Of a DNA stretch of 64,000 bases, positions 35,510-48,737 are shown in pieces (the stretch's first letter is position 1; the number at the start of each line of letters is the position of its first letter). The notes below the pieces were generated by a model. It was given only the letters and a program-made list of their open reading frames with translations, ran no database searches and was not told the DNA's origin. The DNA comes from Stomorhina lunata (taxonomy: Eukaryota; Arthropoda; Insecta; Diptera; Rhiniidae), in assembly GCA_933228675.1 (NCBI GenBank), contig OW121744.1, positions 115,839,600 through 115,903,599 on the forward strand, read 5' to 3'. Position numbers and translations under genes: made by a program.

Positions 35510-36577
35510 TTTATAGAAAAATGTTATATCAAAAATTTTCTAAAGAAAGAATTTATGTCGAAAAATTTTATATCCAAAAATTTTCTATAGAAATATTTTA
35601 CATCGAAAATTTTCTATATTGAAAATTTTCTATAGAAAAATTTTATATTGAAAAATTTTTATAGAAAAATTTTACATCGAAAACTTTCTATATCAAAAAT
35701 TTTCTGTAGAAAAATTTTATATTGAAAAATTTCTATAGAAAAATTTTACATCGAAAATTTTCTATAAAGAATTTTGTATGGAAAAATTTTCTATCAAAAA
35801 TTTTGTGTGGAAAAATTTTCTATCAAAAATTTTCTTTAGAAATATTTTATATCAAAAATTTTGTATGGAAAAATTTTCTATCGAAAATTTTCTTTAGAAA
35901 TATTTTATATCGAAAATTTTCTATAGAAAAATTTTATATCGAAAATTTTCTATAGAAAAATTTTATATCGAAAATTTTCCTTTGGAAGATTTTTATATCG
36001 AAAATTTTCTAGAGAAAAATTTTTGCAAAAAAATTTTATATGGAAAATTTTCTATAGAAAAATTTTATATGAAAAATTTTCTATAGAAAAATTGTATATT
36101 AAAAATTTTATATCTAGAATTGTTATATCTAGAATTTTCTATAGCAAATTTTTATATCGAAAATTTTCTGCAGAAAAATTTTATATCAAAAATTTTCTAT
36201 AGAAAATTTTTATATTTAAATTTTCTATAGAAAATTTTTTATATCGAAAATTTTCTGCAGAAAAATTTTATATTAAAAATTTTCTATAAAAAATTATAAA
36301 TCGAAAATTTTTATGAAAAAAAATTATATCAATAATTTTCTCTAGAAAATAAATTCTTGCTAAAGAAAGAATTTATTACGAAAAATTTTATATCCAAAAA
36401 TTTTCCATAGAAAAATTTTATATTGAAAATTTTCTATAGAAAAATTTTATATTGAAAATTTTCTATAGAAAAATTTTACATCGAAAATTTTCTATAAAAA
36501 ATTTTATATCAAAAATTTTGTATGGAAAAATTTTCTGTCGAAAAATTTCTTTAGAAATATTTTATATCGAAAATTAT
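35510..36577. repeat. 29-bp CTATAG-family satellite nested in the 172-bp repeat
   Basis: The unit is approximately CTATAG-A5-T4-ATATCG-A4-T4 (29 bp) with a GTATGG variant at about 35775-35875. It is flanked on both sides by copies of the same 172-bp unit, so it expanded inside one of them. Confidence 0.93.
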
Positions 36578-36900
36578 GAAGAAAAGTTTAGACCTATTTC
36601 GGATTCTGGCGTTATAAAATTAAAAACCAAAACTATCTAAAAAAAAAGTAAAGAATCAGTTTCAATTATTATACCTTGCCCAAATTTGCCCAACATTTTG
36701 AAGTAATATTTTCTTTAATATACCCCAAAATATTTTTATTTTCGTTTTTGGCAAAAAAAAAAAAAACTTCGGATTTTTCCGCTTTAAAATTAAAAACCAA
36801 CAATACTTTAAGATGTCAGAAATCGATTCCATTAATAATTCCTTGCGCAAATCTGCTCAACATAAAGAAATGGATTTCGAAAAATATGTACCTAAAACAA
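36578..36900. repeat. about 172-bp degenerate tandem repeat, right part
   Basis: Resumes with GACCTATTTCGG, AAAAACCAAAACTATC and CCTTGCCCAAATTTGCCC (about 36671), then CCTTGCGCAAATCTGCTC about 170 bp later. Confidence 0.7.
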
Positions 36901-36954
36901 TTTTATCAATACGAAAAAGTACTCGTACTCTTTATTGCGATAAAAAGAAATTAA

Positions 36955-37545
36955 CGATTGGGTCTCAATGGCCAATCGAACACAAAAGGGAAAGTTTTTG
37001 TGGACCTACGAGTATGTACTAAGTACGAAATGTATCTTCTAATACCGATTGAAAAAGACTAAAAAGTACTTTTTTTGAAAAAATGGAGATTGACGATATT
37101 ATAAAATACCAAAACTATTAACTATATCATTCGTCAAAAGAAAATGTTTTGGCGTTCTACTGGCCACAAAAGGGTGAGTTCTTGTGGTGATACGAGTAAC
37201 ACGTACAAATAAAAGTTCATTCTAAAACCGATTGAAAAAGCCAAAAAGTACTTTTTTATAAAAAAGGGAGATGAAATATCAAAAATACTATCACATTCGT
37301 CAAAAAAAAAGGTCTAAGCGTTCTACTGACCAATGGCCACAAAAGGGTGAGTTCTTGTGGACATACGAATAAATTTTCATTCTAAAACCGATAGAAAAAG
37401 CCAAAAAAGTACTTTTTTATAAAAAAAAAGAGATTGACGAAATTATGAAATATCAAAAATACTATCACATTCGTAAAAAAAAGGTCTAAGCGTTCTACTG
37501 GTCCATGATCACAAACAGGTGAGTTATTCTTGGCTTTAGATATAG
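36955..37545. repeat. second tandem block with about 173-bp period (three to four copies)
   Basis: GAGTTCTTGTGG-type phrases recur at about 37176, 37349 and 37521 (173 and 172 bp), with a diverged copy near 36990. Each is preceded by GCGTTCTACTGG and followed by CATTCTAAAACCGAT. Copies two to four are well conserved. Confidence 0.82.
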
Positions 37546-38190
37546 GTTCCCTATATACATTCTAATAGCAATAGAACAGCGAAACATAAGCAGATCATAT
37601 AGACTGAAGTATGTCTTGTACCGTTTCAAGAAAACGGAAAACTTGAGTGCTTTTTTCGACACCTGAAAAATATATAAAGTCCAACGGACATTGCAATTGA
37701 CATTACCTGAACATCAAGAGCTTCTAACACCTCAATATTTATAGCAGCCATAGAATATATATTTAGCAACGTCTATGTGTTAAGGTAAAAAATTGAGTTG
37801 TTTCGGCATTTAAATTAACCCAATTTAGTCGATTCCATATAAGGTACGAATTTAATTTTATTTATGAATATTATTTATTTTACCAAAAAGACTAAAAAAG
37901 TACTTTTGCAATAAAAAAAAGCCGATCCAGTTGTTGCTATTATATATAGAGCGTATAGTTTTGAACTTCACCAATTCGTTGATAAGATGTAAACTTTCTT
38001 CGTTAATTCCTTAGTACCTGGTAGACCGAGCCTTGCTCGGAGCTTTATGATAAGCATTTTGAGGAAAATTTTAAAGTTTTTATATATTTTATATTATAAA
38101 GTGCTAAAATAAATTTAGAGGAAAGACATTGTAGAAATATTCAGTTAATTTTGAATTATTTGATTTATTTTGTCCGACCAACACATAGTT
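37546..38190. other. intronic sequence with a CCGAGC...GCTCGG hairpin
   Basis: No gene seen. At 38026-38040 CCGAGC-CTT-GCTCGG is a perfect 6-bp stem hairpin just before the 132-bp tandem repeats. Such hairpins are common at the edges of fly dispersed repeats. Confidence 0.45.
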
Positions 38191-38199
38191 TGCATAGTT

Positions 38200-38850
38200 T
38201 ACAGTTTAACTCATTTTGAATAATTTTGGAAATTATTTATATCAACAGAAACCTCTGTCGACTCATGCGCAACAACTTTGCTAAAGATTATAGTCTGATC
38301 AAATGCACAGTTTACGATTTAATTCATTTTGAGTAGTTTTCTGTGGCGCCACCTGTCGGACTTTGCTTATTCCAATTCATAAACCTTCTTCGGCTTATCC
38401 GTAACAACTTTGCTGAAGATTATAGCATGATTAAATGTACAGCATACGATTAAATTGACTTTGAGTAAATTTCAGTAGCGCCACCTGTCGAAATTTCTTC
38501 ATACCAACTAAGAAACCTTCGTCGGCTCACGTGCAACAACTTTGCTAAAGATTGTAGCATGATTAAATGTACAGATTACGATTAAATTGACTTTGAGTAA
38601 GTTTCTGTAGCGCCACCTGTCGGAAATTATTCATACCAACTAAAAAGCCTTCGTCGGCTCATGCGCTACAACTTTGCTAAAGATCATAGCATGATCAAAT
38701 GTACAGTTTACGATTTAATTAATTTTTAGTAATTTTCAGTGGCGCCATCTGTCGGAAATTAGTCTTATCAACTTTAAAACCTTCGCCGGCTTATCCGCAA
38801 CATCTTCGCTAAAGAGCATAACACAATCAAATTCACAGTTTACTATTCTA
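38200..38850. repeat. 132-bp tandem repeat, about five copies
   Basis: ACAACTTTGCTAAAGATT-type phrases start at 38271, 38403, 38535 and 38667, with a weaker one near 38799. GCGCCACCTGTCG occurs at 38346, 38478, 38610 and 38742. Every spacing is exactly 132 bp and divergence is by substitution only. Confidence 0.93.
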
Positions 38851-38879
38851 TAAAGAACATACATACAGACAAACATTCA

Positions 38880-39520
38880 TTTGTTTAAAATAATACTAAT
38901 TTTTCCCCCTTTTTATTCCCTAATTTCTAAAAGTTCCATATGTATATTTGGTACTTTTTTGGTGCCAATTGAATTCGGTACATTTTTTTAAAACGCATTT
39001 AACATAATGTATAATGTTCCTATTCATATTACTTTGGAGATGTTAAGTTATCATTTTATCCCTTTTTTACCCATTTTGGCTCCAAAATCAAAAAAGTACC
39101 AAATACGTGTTTCATGTTTTTTTTACATCTATTGATCGCAGTACCAAGTTCCTTTCTATATTCTTTAGTTTAAAATATAAGAGTGGGTTAAAAAGGTGCC
39201 AAAAAAAAACTATTTTCACCCTTTTTTACCCCCAATCGGACATAGTTTCAAAAAAGTACCAAACACCTGTCCGCTTATTTTCAAAGCTGTTTAAAACGTA
39301 ATTTTAATTTTGTTTCTATACCTATTACTTTAGGAGACAAAGCGTTTTCGATTTTTTCCCCTTTTTACCCGTTTTTACCCTCTTAGAGGTAAAAGTTCCA
39401 AAAGTCCCTTCTTCTTCGACCTATACATCAAAAAAGATACCCACTGTCCAAATTTTATCAAAATCGTTAGAGCCGTTTTCGAGATAGCCATTCTATATAT
39501 ATATATATACAATTATTGCT
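38880..39520. repeat. dispersed repeat with CCCTTTTTACCC motifs and (TA)n
   Basis: Phrases GGTACTTTTTTG and CCCTTTTTTACCCATTTTGG recur at about 130-180-bp spacing and resemble the reverse complement of 5851-6500. It ends in AGAGCCGTTTTCGAGATAGC and a (TA)n run at about 39495-39510. Confidence 0.5.
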
Positions 39521-40529
39521 CGTTTAAGAATATGAGATTAACAAAGAAAACAAAAAAGTACTTAGTGTAATTATTTCTAAATTACCCAAAATGTACCACA
39601 ATGTCTGCTCTAACACTAGCACATGTTGTTAATTACAAAAATCAACTACGAGCACACACAAAAGTTCACAAGCTCTTCTGAAAAAGTTCAATGAGAGAAA
39701 TGAAAAAATATAATAAAATCGATAAAATAAACAACAAAAAAAGTTGAGATCCAAAGAGAACCACATGTTAAATTCATGAAAATTAAATGATCGTGAACTC
39801 AATTTCTCAGTCAATTTTTTACATTTTTAGACAACAGAAACTTTTGTTAAACTTTTACAAAAGACCACACATGAAAGCTTTTATTAATGTTATTTTATTT
39901 AGAAAAAGTTGAGATAAACTTTTAGTGGCTACAAAAAAACCTAATTCTAACATAACTAATTGGTTCTTGTCTAAGCTAAAAGATCATTAGCTATAAAATG
40001 AACTTTACTAAACCAAAGAAAAGCTTTTTGTTAAAAAATCTTAGTAGAAAATCTTATTTCTCTATTTGTAATTGATACATTCGGTTTTATTCAATTTTGA
40101 ACAAGTTTTAGTAAATTTGTTTTTGATTGATGGGTGGGCTAGAGGAATTGGAAGGGGATACTAAAATGTTTGAAACGCTTTTAAATTTCTTATAAAACCA
40201 AATACAAATTTAAACAGATACGACACGTGTTGGTTTTTTTTTAGTTTATAGACGACTAAACATTTGGAAAAATTAATATCTTGTTTAAAAGCTATTAAGC
40301 TAAAAATATTTTTAAAACACGTGTTTCCTGGACAAAAAACTATTAAGTTTTGAAAATTTTCCGCAATTATTAAAAATAAATACTAAATAGGAAATTTTAC
40401 TGACATCAAATTTCCATAACACAAAATATGATTTCTAATTTTTTTTCTTGCTGAAAAGGAAACATTTTTCATTTCAATGCGTCATAAAATTGAAAAGCGA
40501 ATTTACTCGAATATGAACTCCAATATTAA
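39521..40529. other. AT-rich intronic sequence, no gene seen
   Basis: No repeat structure or credible open frame recognised. Confidence 0.4.
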
Positions 40530-43500
40530 GAAAAATTGTATATTAAATATATTTTATTGAAAATTGTCTACAAAATATTTTATATTGAAAATTTTCTGTA
40601 AAAAATTTTATATGAAAAAATTTCTATACAAAAATTTTATATCGAAAATTTTCTATAGAAAAATTTTATATTGAAAATTTTCTATAGAAAAATTTTATAT
40701 CCAAAATTTTGTATAGAAAAACATTCAGAAACATTTTATATCGAAAATTTTCTATAGAAAAATTTTATATGGAAAATTTTCAATAGAAAAATTTTAAATC
40801 GAAAATTTTCTATACAAAAATTTTAAATCAAAAATTTTCTGTAGAAAAATTTTATATCGAAAATTTTCTAAAGAAAAATTTTATATCGAAAATTTTGTAT
40901 AGACAAATTTTATATGTAAAATTTTCTTAGAAAAATTTTATATAAAAAATTAAAAAAAAAAATTATATCGAAAAGCAAATTTTATACCATAAATTTTTTA
41001 TAGAAAAATTGTATATCCATAATTTTCTATAAAAAAATTTTGTACCAAAAAATTTTTTATAGAAAAATTTATATCAAAAATTTTGTATAGAAAAATTTAT
41101 ATCAAAAATTTTGTATAGAAAAATTTATATCGAAAAATTTCCATAGAAAAATATTATATCGAAAAATTTCTATAGAAAAATTTAATATAGAAAATTTTCT
41201 ATAAAAAAATTTTATAACAAAAATTTTCCAAAGAAAATTTTTTTATAGAAAAATTTTATTTAGGTCGAAAATTTTCTATAGAAAATTTTTTACAAAAAAA
41301 AATTTATATTGAAACTTTTCTATACAAAAATTTTATATCGAAAATTTTGTATCGACAAATTTTATATGTAAAATTTTCTTAGAAAAATTTTATATAAAAA
41401 ATTAAAAAAAAAAATTATATCGAAAAGCAAATTTTATACCATAAATTTTTTATAGAAAAATTGTATATCCATAATTTTCTATAAAAAAATTTTGTACCAA
41501 AAAATTTTTTATAGAAAAATTTATATCAAAAATTTTGTATAGAAAAATTTATATCAAAAATTTTGTATAGAAAAATTTATATCGAAAAATTTCCATAGAA
41601 AAATATTATATCGAAAAATTTCTATAGAAAAATTTAATATAGAAAATTTTCTATAAAAAAATTTTATAACAAAAATTTTCCAAAGAAAAATTTTTTATAG
41701 AAAAATTTTATTTAGGTCGAAAATTTTCTATAGAAAATTTTTTACAAAAAAAAATTTATATTGAAACTTTTCTATACAAAAATTTTATATCGAAAATTTT
41801 CTACGGAAAAATTTTATATCGAAAATTTTTCATAAAAAAAAATTTATATCGAAAATTTTCTATTGAAAATTTTTATAAAGAAAATTTTCGATAGTACAAT
41901 TTTACATCGAAAATTTTGTATCAAAACTTTTCTATAGAAAATTTTTTTTAAAAAAATTTTATATCGAAAATTATCAATAAAAAAATTTTATATCAAAAAT
42001 TATTTATTAAAAATTTTCATATCGAAAATTTTCTATAAAAAATTTTTATGTCAAAAATTTTCTACAAAAAATTTTTTATCGAAAATTTCTGAAGAAAAAT
42101 TTTAAATCAAAAATTTGCTATACAAAAATTTTATGTCAAAAATTTTCTTTAGAAAAATTTGATATCGATAATTTTCTATAGAAAAATTTTATATCAAAAA
42201 CTTTTAATAACAAAATTTTTTATCAAAAATTTTCAATAGAAAAAATTTATATCGAAAATTTTCTATAGAAAAATTTTTTAACGAAAATTTTCTATAGAAA
42301 ATTTTTTTATCGAAAATTTTCTACAGAAAAATTTTATATCGGAAATTTTCTATAGAAATATTTTATGTCGAAAATTTTCTATAGAAAAATTTTATATCGA
42401 AAATTTTCTACAGAAAAATTTTATATCAAAAATTTTCTATAGAAAAATTTTATACAAACAATTTTCTTAGAAAAATTTTATACAAAAAATTTTCTTAGAA
42501 AAATTTTATACAAAAAATTTTCTTAGAAAAATTTTATATTAAAAATTTTCTATAGAAAAATTTTATATTAAAAATTTTCTATAGAAAAATTTATATCAAA
42601 AATTTTCTATAGAAAAATTTTATATCGAAAATTTTCTACAGAAAAATTTTATATAAAAAATTTTCTTAGAAAAATTTTATGTTAAAAATTTTCTATAGAA
42701 AAATTTATGTCAATAATTTTCTATAGAAAAATTTATGTCAATAATTTTCTATAGAAAAATTTTGTATCAAAAATTTTCTTTAGAAAAACTTTTATATCGA
42801 AAAATTTTCCATAGAAAAACTTTTATATCGAAAATTTTCTATAGAAAAACTTTATATCAAAAATTTTTATAAAAAAATTTTATATTGAAAATTTTCTATT
42901 GAAAAATTTTATATCGAAAATTTTCTATAGTAAAATTTTATATAGAAAAAATTTAAATCGAAAATTTTCTGCAAAACAAAATTTATACAGAAATTTTTTT
43001 TATAGAAAAATTTTATATTGAAAATTTTTAAATCGAAAATTTTCTTTTGAAAAGTTTTATATCGAAATTTTTTATGAAAAATTTGAAATCAAAAATTTTC
43101 TAAAGAAAAATTTTGTATTGAAAATTTTTAACAGAAAAATTTTTTATATAAAAATATTTCTTTTGAATAATTTTCTATACATCGAACATTTTCTATAGAA
43201 AAATTTTATAACGAACATTTTCTATAGAAAAATTTTATAACGAATATTTTCTATAGAAAAATTTTATATCGAAAATTTTATATAGACAAATTTTATATTG
43301 AAAATTTTCTATAGAAAAATTTTATATCGCAAATTTTCTATAAAAAAATTTTATATTGAAAATTTTCTATAGAAAATTTTATAACGAAAATTTTCTATAG
43401 AAAATTTAATATCGAAAATTTTCTAAAGAACAATTTTATATTAAAAATATTCTATAGAAAAATTTTATATTGAAATTTTCTAAAGATAAATTTTGTATCG

Positions 43501-43598
43501 AAAAATTTTGTATATAAAATTTTTATTTCAAAAATTTTCTATGGAAAAATTTTATATTGAAAATTTTCTATAGAAAAATTTTATATCAAAAAATTTCG
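40530..43598. repeat. 29-bp CTATAG-family satellite with a 452-bp block duplication
   Basis: The unit is approximately CTATAG-A5-T4-ATATCG-A4-T4. A block from about 40890 to 41340 is repeated almost identically 452 bp downstream. Markers AAAAGCAAAT recur at 40971 and 41423, and TAGGTCGAAA at 41261 and 41713. The right edge (43590-43640) passes into a decayed piece of the 19-bp satellite. Confidence 0.95.
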
Positions 43599-43639
43599 CT
43601 ATTGTCTATATTATAGTTGGTCTCGACCATGTTATAGTC

Positions 43640-44984
43640 AGGCTGAATGTTTTGAATATTTGTTGGTAAAATAAAAATGTAAATCAAATTGAAAAAGTTT
43701 TCATACTTCCAGAGGCTGTGGTTTCGGCATAAAAAATTAGTTTTAAATCTTTTGCCTGGATTTATGGGATCTAAAAAAACACGTGTGGATTTTTATGATT
43801 TTATTTTGTTGTTTTTTATATTCAATCAAAAGCATCCAACAACAACCAAAAAAAAAAAAGTAAAATTGAATTAATTTGTTTTCCATTAGATTTGTTTATA
43901 AATAAAGAGTTTTCATACCCAGGTCAGTCTAAGTGTGTGTGTGTGTGTGAGTGAGTTTTTCAGGAAAATTTAAAATTCATTGCAAGAATTGTTAATCGAT
44001 TGATTTTTTTCATTATTTCAAACACTGAATGCCGACAAATTCATTTAGCCCTTTTAATTATTTATTTATTTATTTAAGTTGTTTAATCTGTTTAATAAAA
44101 AGTTTAAATTTTCAAGGTTTTTTTTTGAGATGAAATAAATTACAAAAAATTTCTCATAAACCTGGGAAAAGAGCCAATACCAATTGATGTAATAAAAATT
44201 TTAAAACATATGGTAAAAAAACGATTTTAATTTGAAAATTGGATTTTCAATTTAAAATTGAAAATTTGTTTATTAAACAATTGTACTTTAAAAATTAAAT
44301 CCTCTACAAAATTTTCTTAAGCTACAAAAGGTCAATAGTTAATAAATCAGAATATTCAAAGTTCGAACTCGAACCCCATTTTGAATACCAAATTAAATTG
44401 TAAGTCTTTATTAGTTTGTAAAAGTATTTGTATTGATTTGAATGTCCATCAGCTTAAGGATAGATAAACTTAACCTAATACTTCATTTTCGATAACAATA
44501 ACCCAAAAAAGTTCTTAACACTTGACAGTAGTGTCCCTTTCCTCCCCCTTCCCCATTTGCCTCTAGTCTTGTAACATTTAAACACTTGCCAAGACCTGCT
44601 ACTTCAATAAATTTACCCAATAAGACCTTTGAACTCTAAGATCCTTCAATCCCTCCTTCTTTCTTTCTTTTTCACTTATTCCTTATTTACTAGGATTTTT
44701 GTTTTTCTTGTATCCAATTCAAACTTTTCTTTTTTGACATTTTGCTCTACAACGACTCTTACTGACCTTTTATTTCCCTGTTTTATTTTTTTCCAAGAGG
44801 GGAGGGAGTGAGTGACTGATGATTTTCGTAGAAAATTTGTATTGATTGAAAGCATGAATAAACAAAACTAGTAGCAAAACATGCATGCATGATGTTTTTA
44901 TTTATGTATGTCTTATTGAAGCGAGAAAAAAATATGTAAATATTTAATTTGTCTTAAATGTAACGAGGGCTGGTAGGAAATTTG
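43640..44984. other. AT-rich intronic sequence with (GT)n, no gene seen
   Basis: Contains (GT)n near 43934-43955 and a pyrimidine-rich tract at about 44530-44800. No splice-bounded open frame recognised. Confidence 0.4.
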
Positions 44985-47515
44985 AATATATTTTTCTATA
45001 AAAAAATTTTCTATAGAAACATTTTACATCGAAAATTTTCTATAGCAACATTTCATATCGAAAATTTTCTATAAAAAAATTTTATATTGAAAATTTTCTA
45101 AAGAAAAATTTTATATTGAAAATTTTCTATAGAAAAATTTTGTATAAATAATTTTTTATAGAAAAATTTCATATCGAAAATTTTCTATAGAAAAATTTTA
45201 TATTGAAAATTTTCTAAAGAAAAATTTTATATTGAAAATTTTCTATAGAAAAATTTTGTATAAATAATTTTTTATAGAAAAATTTCATATCGAAAATTTT
45301 CTATAAAAAAATTTTGTACCGAAAATTTGTTATAGAAAAATTTTTGATCAAAAATTTGCTATAGAAACATTTTAGATTAAAAATTTTCTATAAAAAAAAT
45401 TTAGATCAAAAATTTTCTATAGAAAAATTTTAGATCAAAAATTTTCTATAGAAAAATTTTAGATCAAAAACTTTCTATGGAAAAATTTTAGACAAAAATT
45501 TTCTATGGAAAAATTTTAGATCAAAAATGTTCTATAGCAAAATTTTAGGTCAAAAATTTTCTAAACAAAAATTTTTGTTAAAAAATTTTTTATAGAAAAA
45601 TTTTATATCGAAAATTTTCTATAGGAAACATTTATATCGAAAATTTTCTACAGAAAAATTTTATATCAAAATTTTTCTATGAAAAATTTTGTATCGAAAT
45701 TTTGCTATAGTAAAATTTTGTATCGAAAATTTTCTAAAGAAAAATTTTATATCAAAAATTTTCTATAGAAAAATTTTTAATCGAAAATTTTTTATAGACA
45801 AATTTTAAATCGAAAATTTTCTATAGAAAAATTTTAAATCGAAAATTTTCTATAGAAAAATTTTAAATCGAAAATTTTCTATAGAAAAATTGTATATCAA
45901 AAATTTTTTTTAGAAAAATTTGATATCGATTCTATAGAAAAATTTTATATCGAAAATTTTCTATAGAAAAATTTTAGATCAAAAATTTTCTAAAGAAAAA
46001 TTTTTGATCAAAAATTTTCTAAAGAAAAATTTTATATCGAAAATTTTCTATATCGAAAATTTTCTAAAGATAAATTTTATATCTAAATTTTTCTATGGAA
46101 AATCTTGTATAGAAAATTTGCTATAGTAAAATTTTGTATTTAAAATTTTCTAAAGAAAAACTTTATATCAAAAATATTCTATAGAAAAATTTTAAATCGA
46201 AAATTTTCTATAGAAAAATTGTAAATAGAAAATTTTCTATAGAAAAATTTTAAATCGAAAATTTTCTATAGAAAAATTTTAAATCGAAAATTTTCTATAG
46301 AAAAATTTTAAATCGAAAATTTTCTATAGAAGAATTTTATATCAAAAATTTTCTATAGAAAAATTTTATATCGAAAATTTTCTATAGAAATATTTTATAT
46401 CGAAAATTTTTTATAGAAAAATTTTATATAGAAAATTTTCTATAGAAAAATTTTTTATCGAAAATTTTCCATAGAAAAATTTTTTATCGTAAATTTTCTA
46501 TAGAAAAATTTGTATTGAAAATTTTCTATAGAAAAATTTTACATCGAAAATTTTCTATAGAAAAATTTTATATCGAAAATTATCTATAGAAAAATTTTAT
46601 ATCGAAAATTTTCTTTCGAAAAATTTTATATAGAAAATTTTCTATAGAAAAATTTCTATAAAAAATTTTACAACGAAAATTTTTTATAGTTAAATTTTAT
46701 ACCGAAAATTTTCTATAGAAAAATTTTAAGTCGAAAAATTTCTATAGAAAAATTTTACATCGAAAATTTTCTATAAAAAAATGTTAGATCTAAAAATTTC
46801 GATAGAAAAAATTTATATCGAAAATTTTGTTTAGAAAAAATTTACATCGAAAATTTACCATAAAATATTTTATAAAGTACATTTTCAATTGAAAAATTTT
46901 ATATCGAAAATTTTTTTTAGAAAAATTTTGTATTAAAAATTGTCTTTTCAAAAATTTTATATTAAAAATTTTCTACTGAAAAATTTTTATAGAAAAATTT
47001 TATTTCGAAAAATTTTAAGTTAAAAATGCCTATGGAAAAATTTTATTTCGAAAATTTTCTATAGAAAAATTTTATATCGAAAATTTTCAATAGAAAAAAT
47101 TTTTATCGTCAATTTTCCATAGAAACATTTGTATTGAAAATTTTCTTTAGAGAAATTTTATATCGAAAACTTTCTGTAGAAAAAAAAAATGATCTCGAAA
47201 ATTGGCTAGAAAACAAAATTTTAAAGAAAAATTGGATATCCAAACTTTTCTAAAGAAAGATTTTATATCAGAAATTTTCTATGGAAAAATCAAACATTTT
47301 TTATCGAAATTTTTCTTTACAAAAATTTTATATAGAAAATTTTATATAGAAAATTTTATAAAGAAAATTTTCTAAAGAAAAATTTTATTACGAAAATTTT
47401 CTTAAGAAAAATTTTATTACCAAAATTTTCTATAAAAAAATTTTATTATGAACATTTTCCATAGAAAAATTTTATATTGAAAATTTTCTATAGAAAAAAT
47501 TTTTATCGAAAATTT
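44985..47515. repeat. 29-bp CTATAG-family satellite (about 87 copies)
   Basis: Same unit class as 40.5-43.6 kb with sub-blocks using ATATCG, AGATCA and AAATCG between the A/T runs. A four-unit block repeats 116 bp apart (4 x 29): GTATAAATAATTTTTTATAG occurs at about 45142 and 45258. Confidence 0.94.
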
Positions 47516-48737
47516 TCTAATAATTTAGTTTCTATATTCAAAAGGTTTTTTTCTCATTGGGTCTCATTTCCGTTCACAACAATTCGTGTTTCCTTTGCAT
47601 CTAAACATGTGTCCTCTTAGGATCTGAGTGAGTGTGTGCGGGAGGAAGGGGGAGCATATTCCGGGAATTCATGTGTGTGTGTATTCAAGAAGTTTTATAG
47701 ATTGTCTTAAATGTGGCACTTGATCAAAAGAAAATTGTAAATATTTTAGTTTTTATTATATTTGTTAAAGTTGTTGTTATTTTTGCCAACGCTCTAAGCT
47801 CTATGTCAATTTCATTAGAAAAAATGAAAAGGAAAATCTATTGAGTGCCACTGAACTTCTTCATCTTTTGGAAACGACATTAAGGACACGGCAAAGTGAC
47901 ATATTCCTCACTTCAAATGAAATAATAGACAAATTTTGAAAGACTCGCAGTAGAAGAACAAGTGTTTTTTTGAATAGGTACGAGGGAAAGGAACTTAAGG
48001 AAAGTAGCAAAATTTTATTTTAAGTAAAATCGACAACTAAATGTCGTCATATAACAACATACGAGTATAAAATATATGTATTTTGTAATGCCAATCAAAT
48101 TGTCAGCAATAGATTACAAAAATATTTGAAACATTTAAGCTTCAATGAAAAAATAATAAAAAAAATAAATAGGGACTAACAAGAAAACACTTAGAAAATT
48201 TTAGAAAAGTTAAAAAACATAAAAAAGTCTTAAATTTCTTGAAAAATGTGTGAAAATGCATGAGGGAAAATTTCCTAAAATTGGAGTCGGGGTTTTAAGT
48301 GTAAATTGTTTGTAGACATGTGTGAAATGTATTTTTCACTGAAAATACGTGTTTCTCTTTTAGATTTATGTCAAAATTTATGTTTCTTTTGAAAAACGTC
48401 TAAGCCTAAGAGCCGACGACATTATTAAGATTTTAATCAAATATACGAGTATGACGATAGATACATTTTCGTTTTAGCTAATCAAACACGTGCTCAGGAC
48501 CTAATAAATAATTCAAGATAATATTTGAAATGTTTTTATTAAGTCGAATTTCTCATACCTTAAATGCAATTTTCCATAAAAATTTTGTCATATTGAAACG
48601 GGAACTTACCTAAAAGAGAGAAATAAAAATGAAATTAGTAAAAATTTATTGTATTCAAAATGAAAATTATAAATATTTTAAAATATAGTTATATTTTCTT
48701 AATTAACATAAATCCTATAATGATCTTATAACGTTAT
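47516..48737. other. AT-rich intronic sequence, no gene seen
   Basis: Contains GTGAGTGTGTGCGGGAGG and (GT)n near 47625-47680, and TACGAGTA palindromes near 48060 and 48445. Confidence 0.4.
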
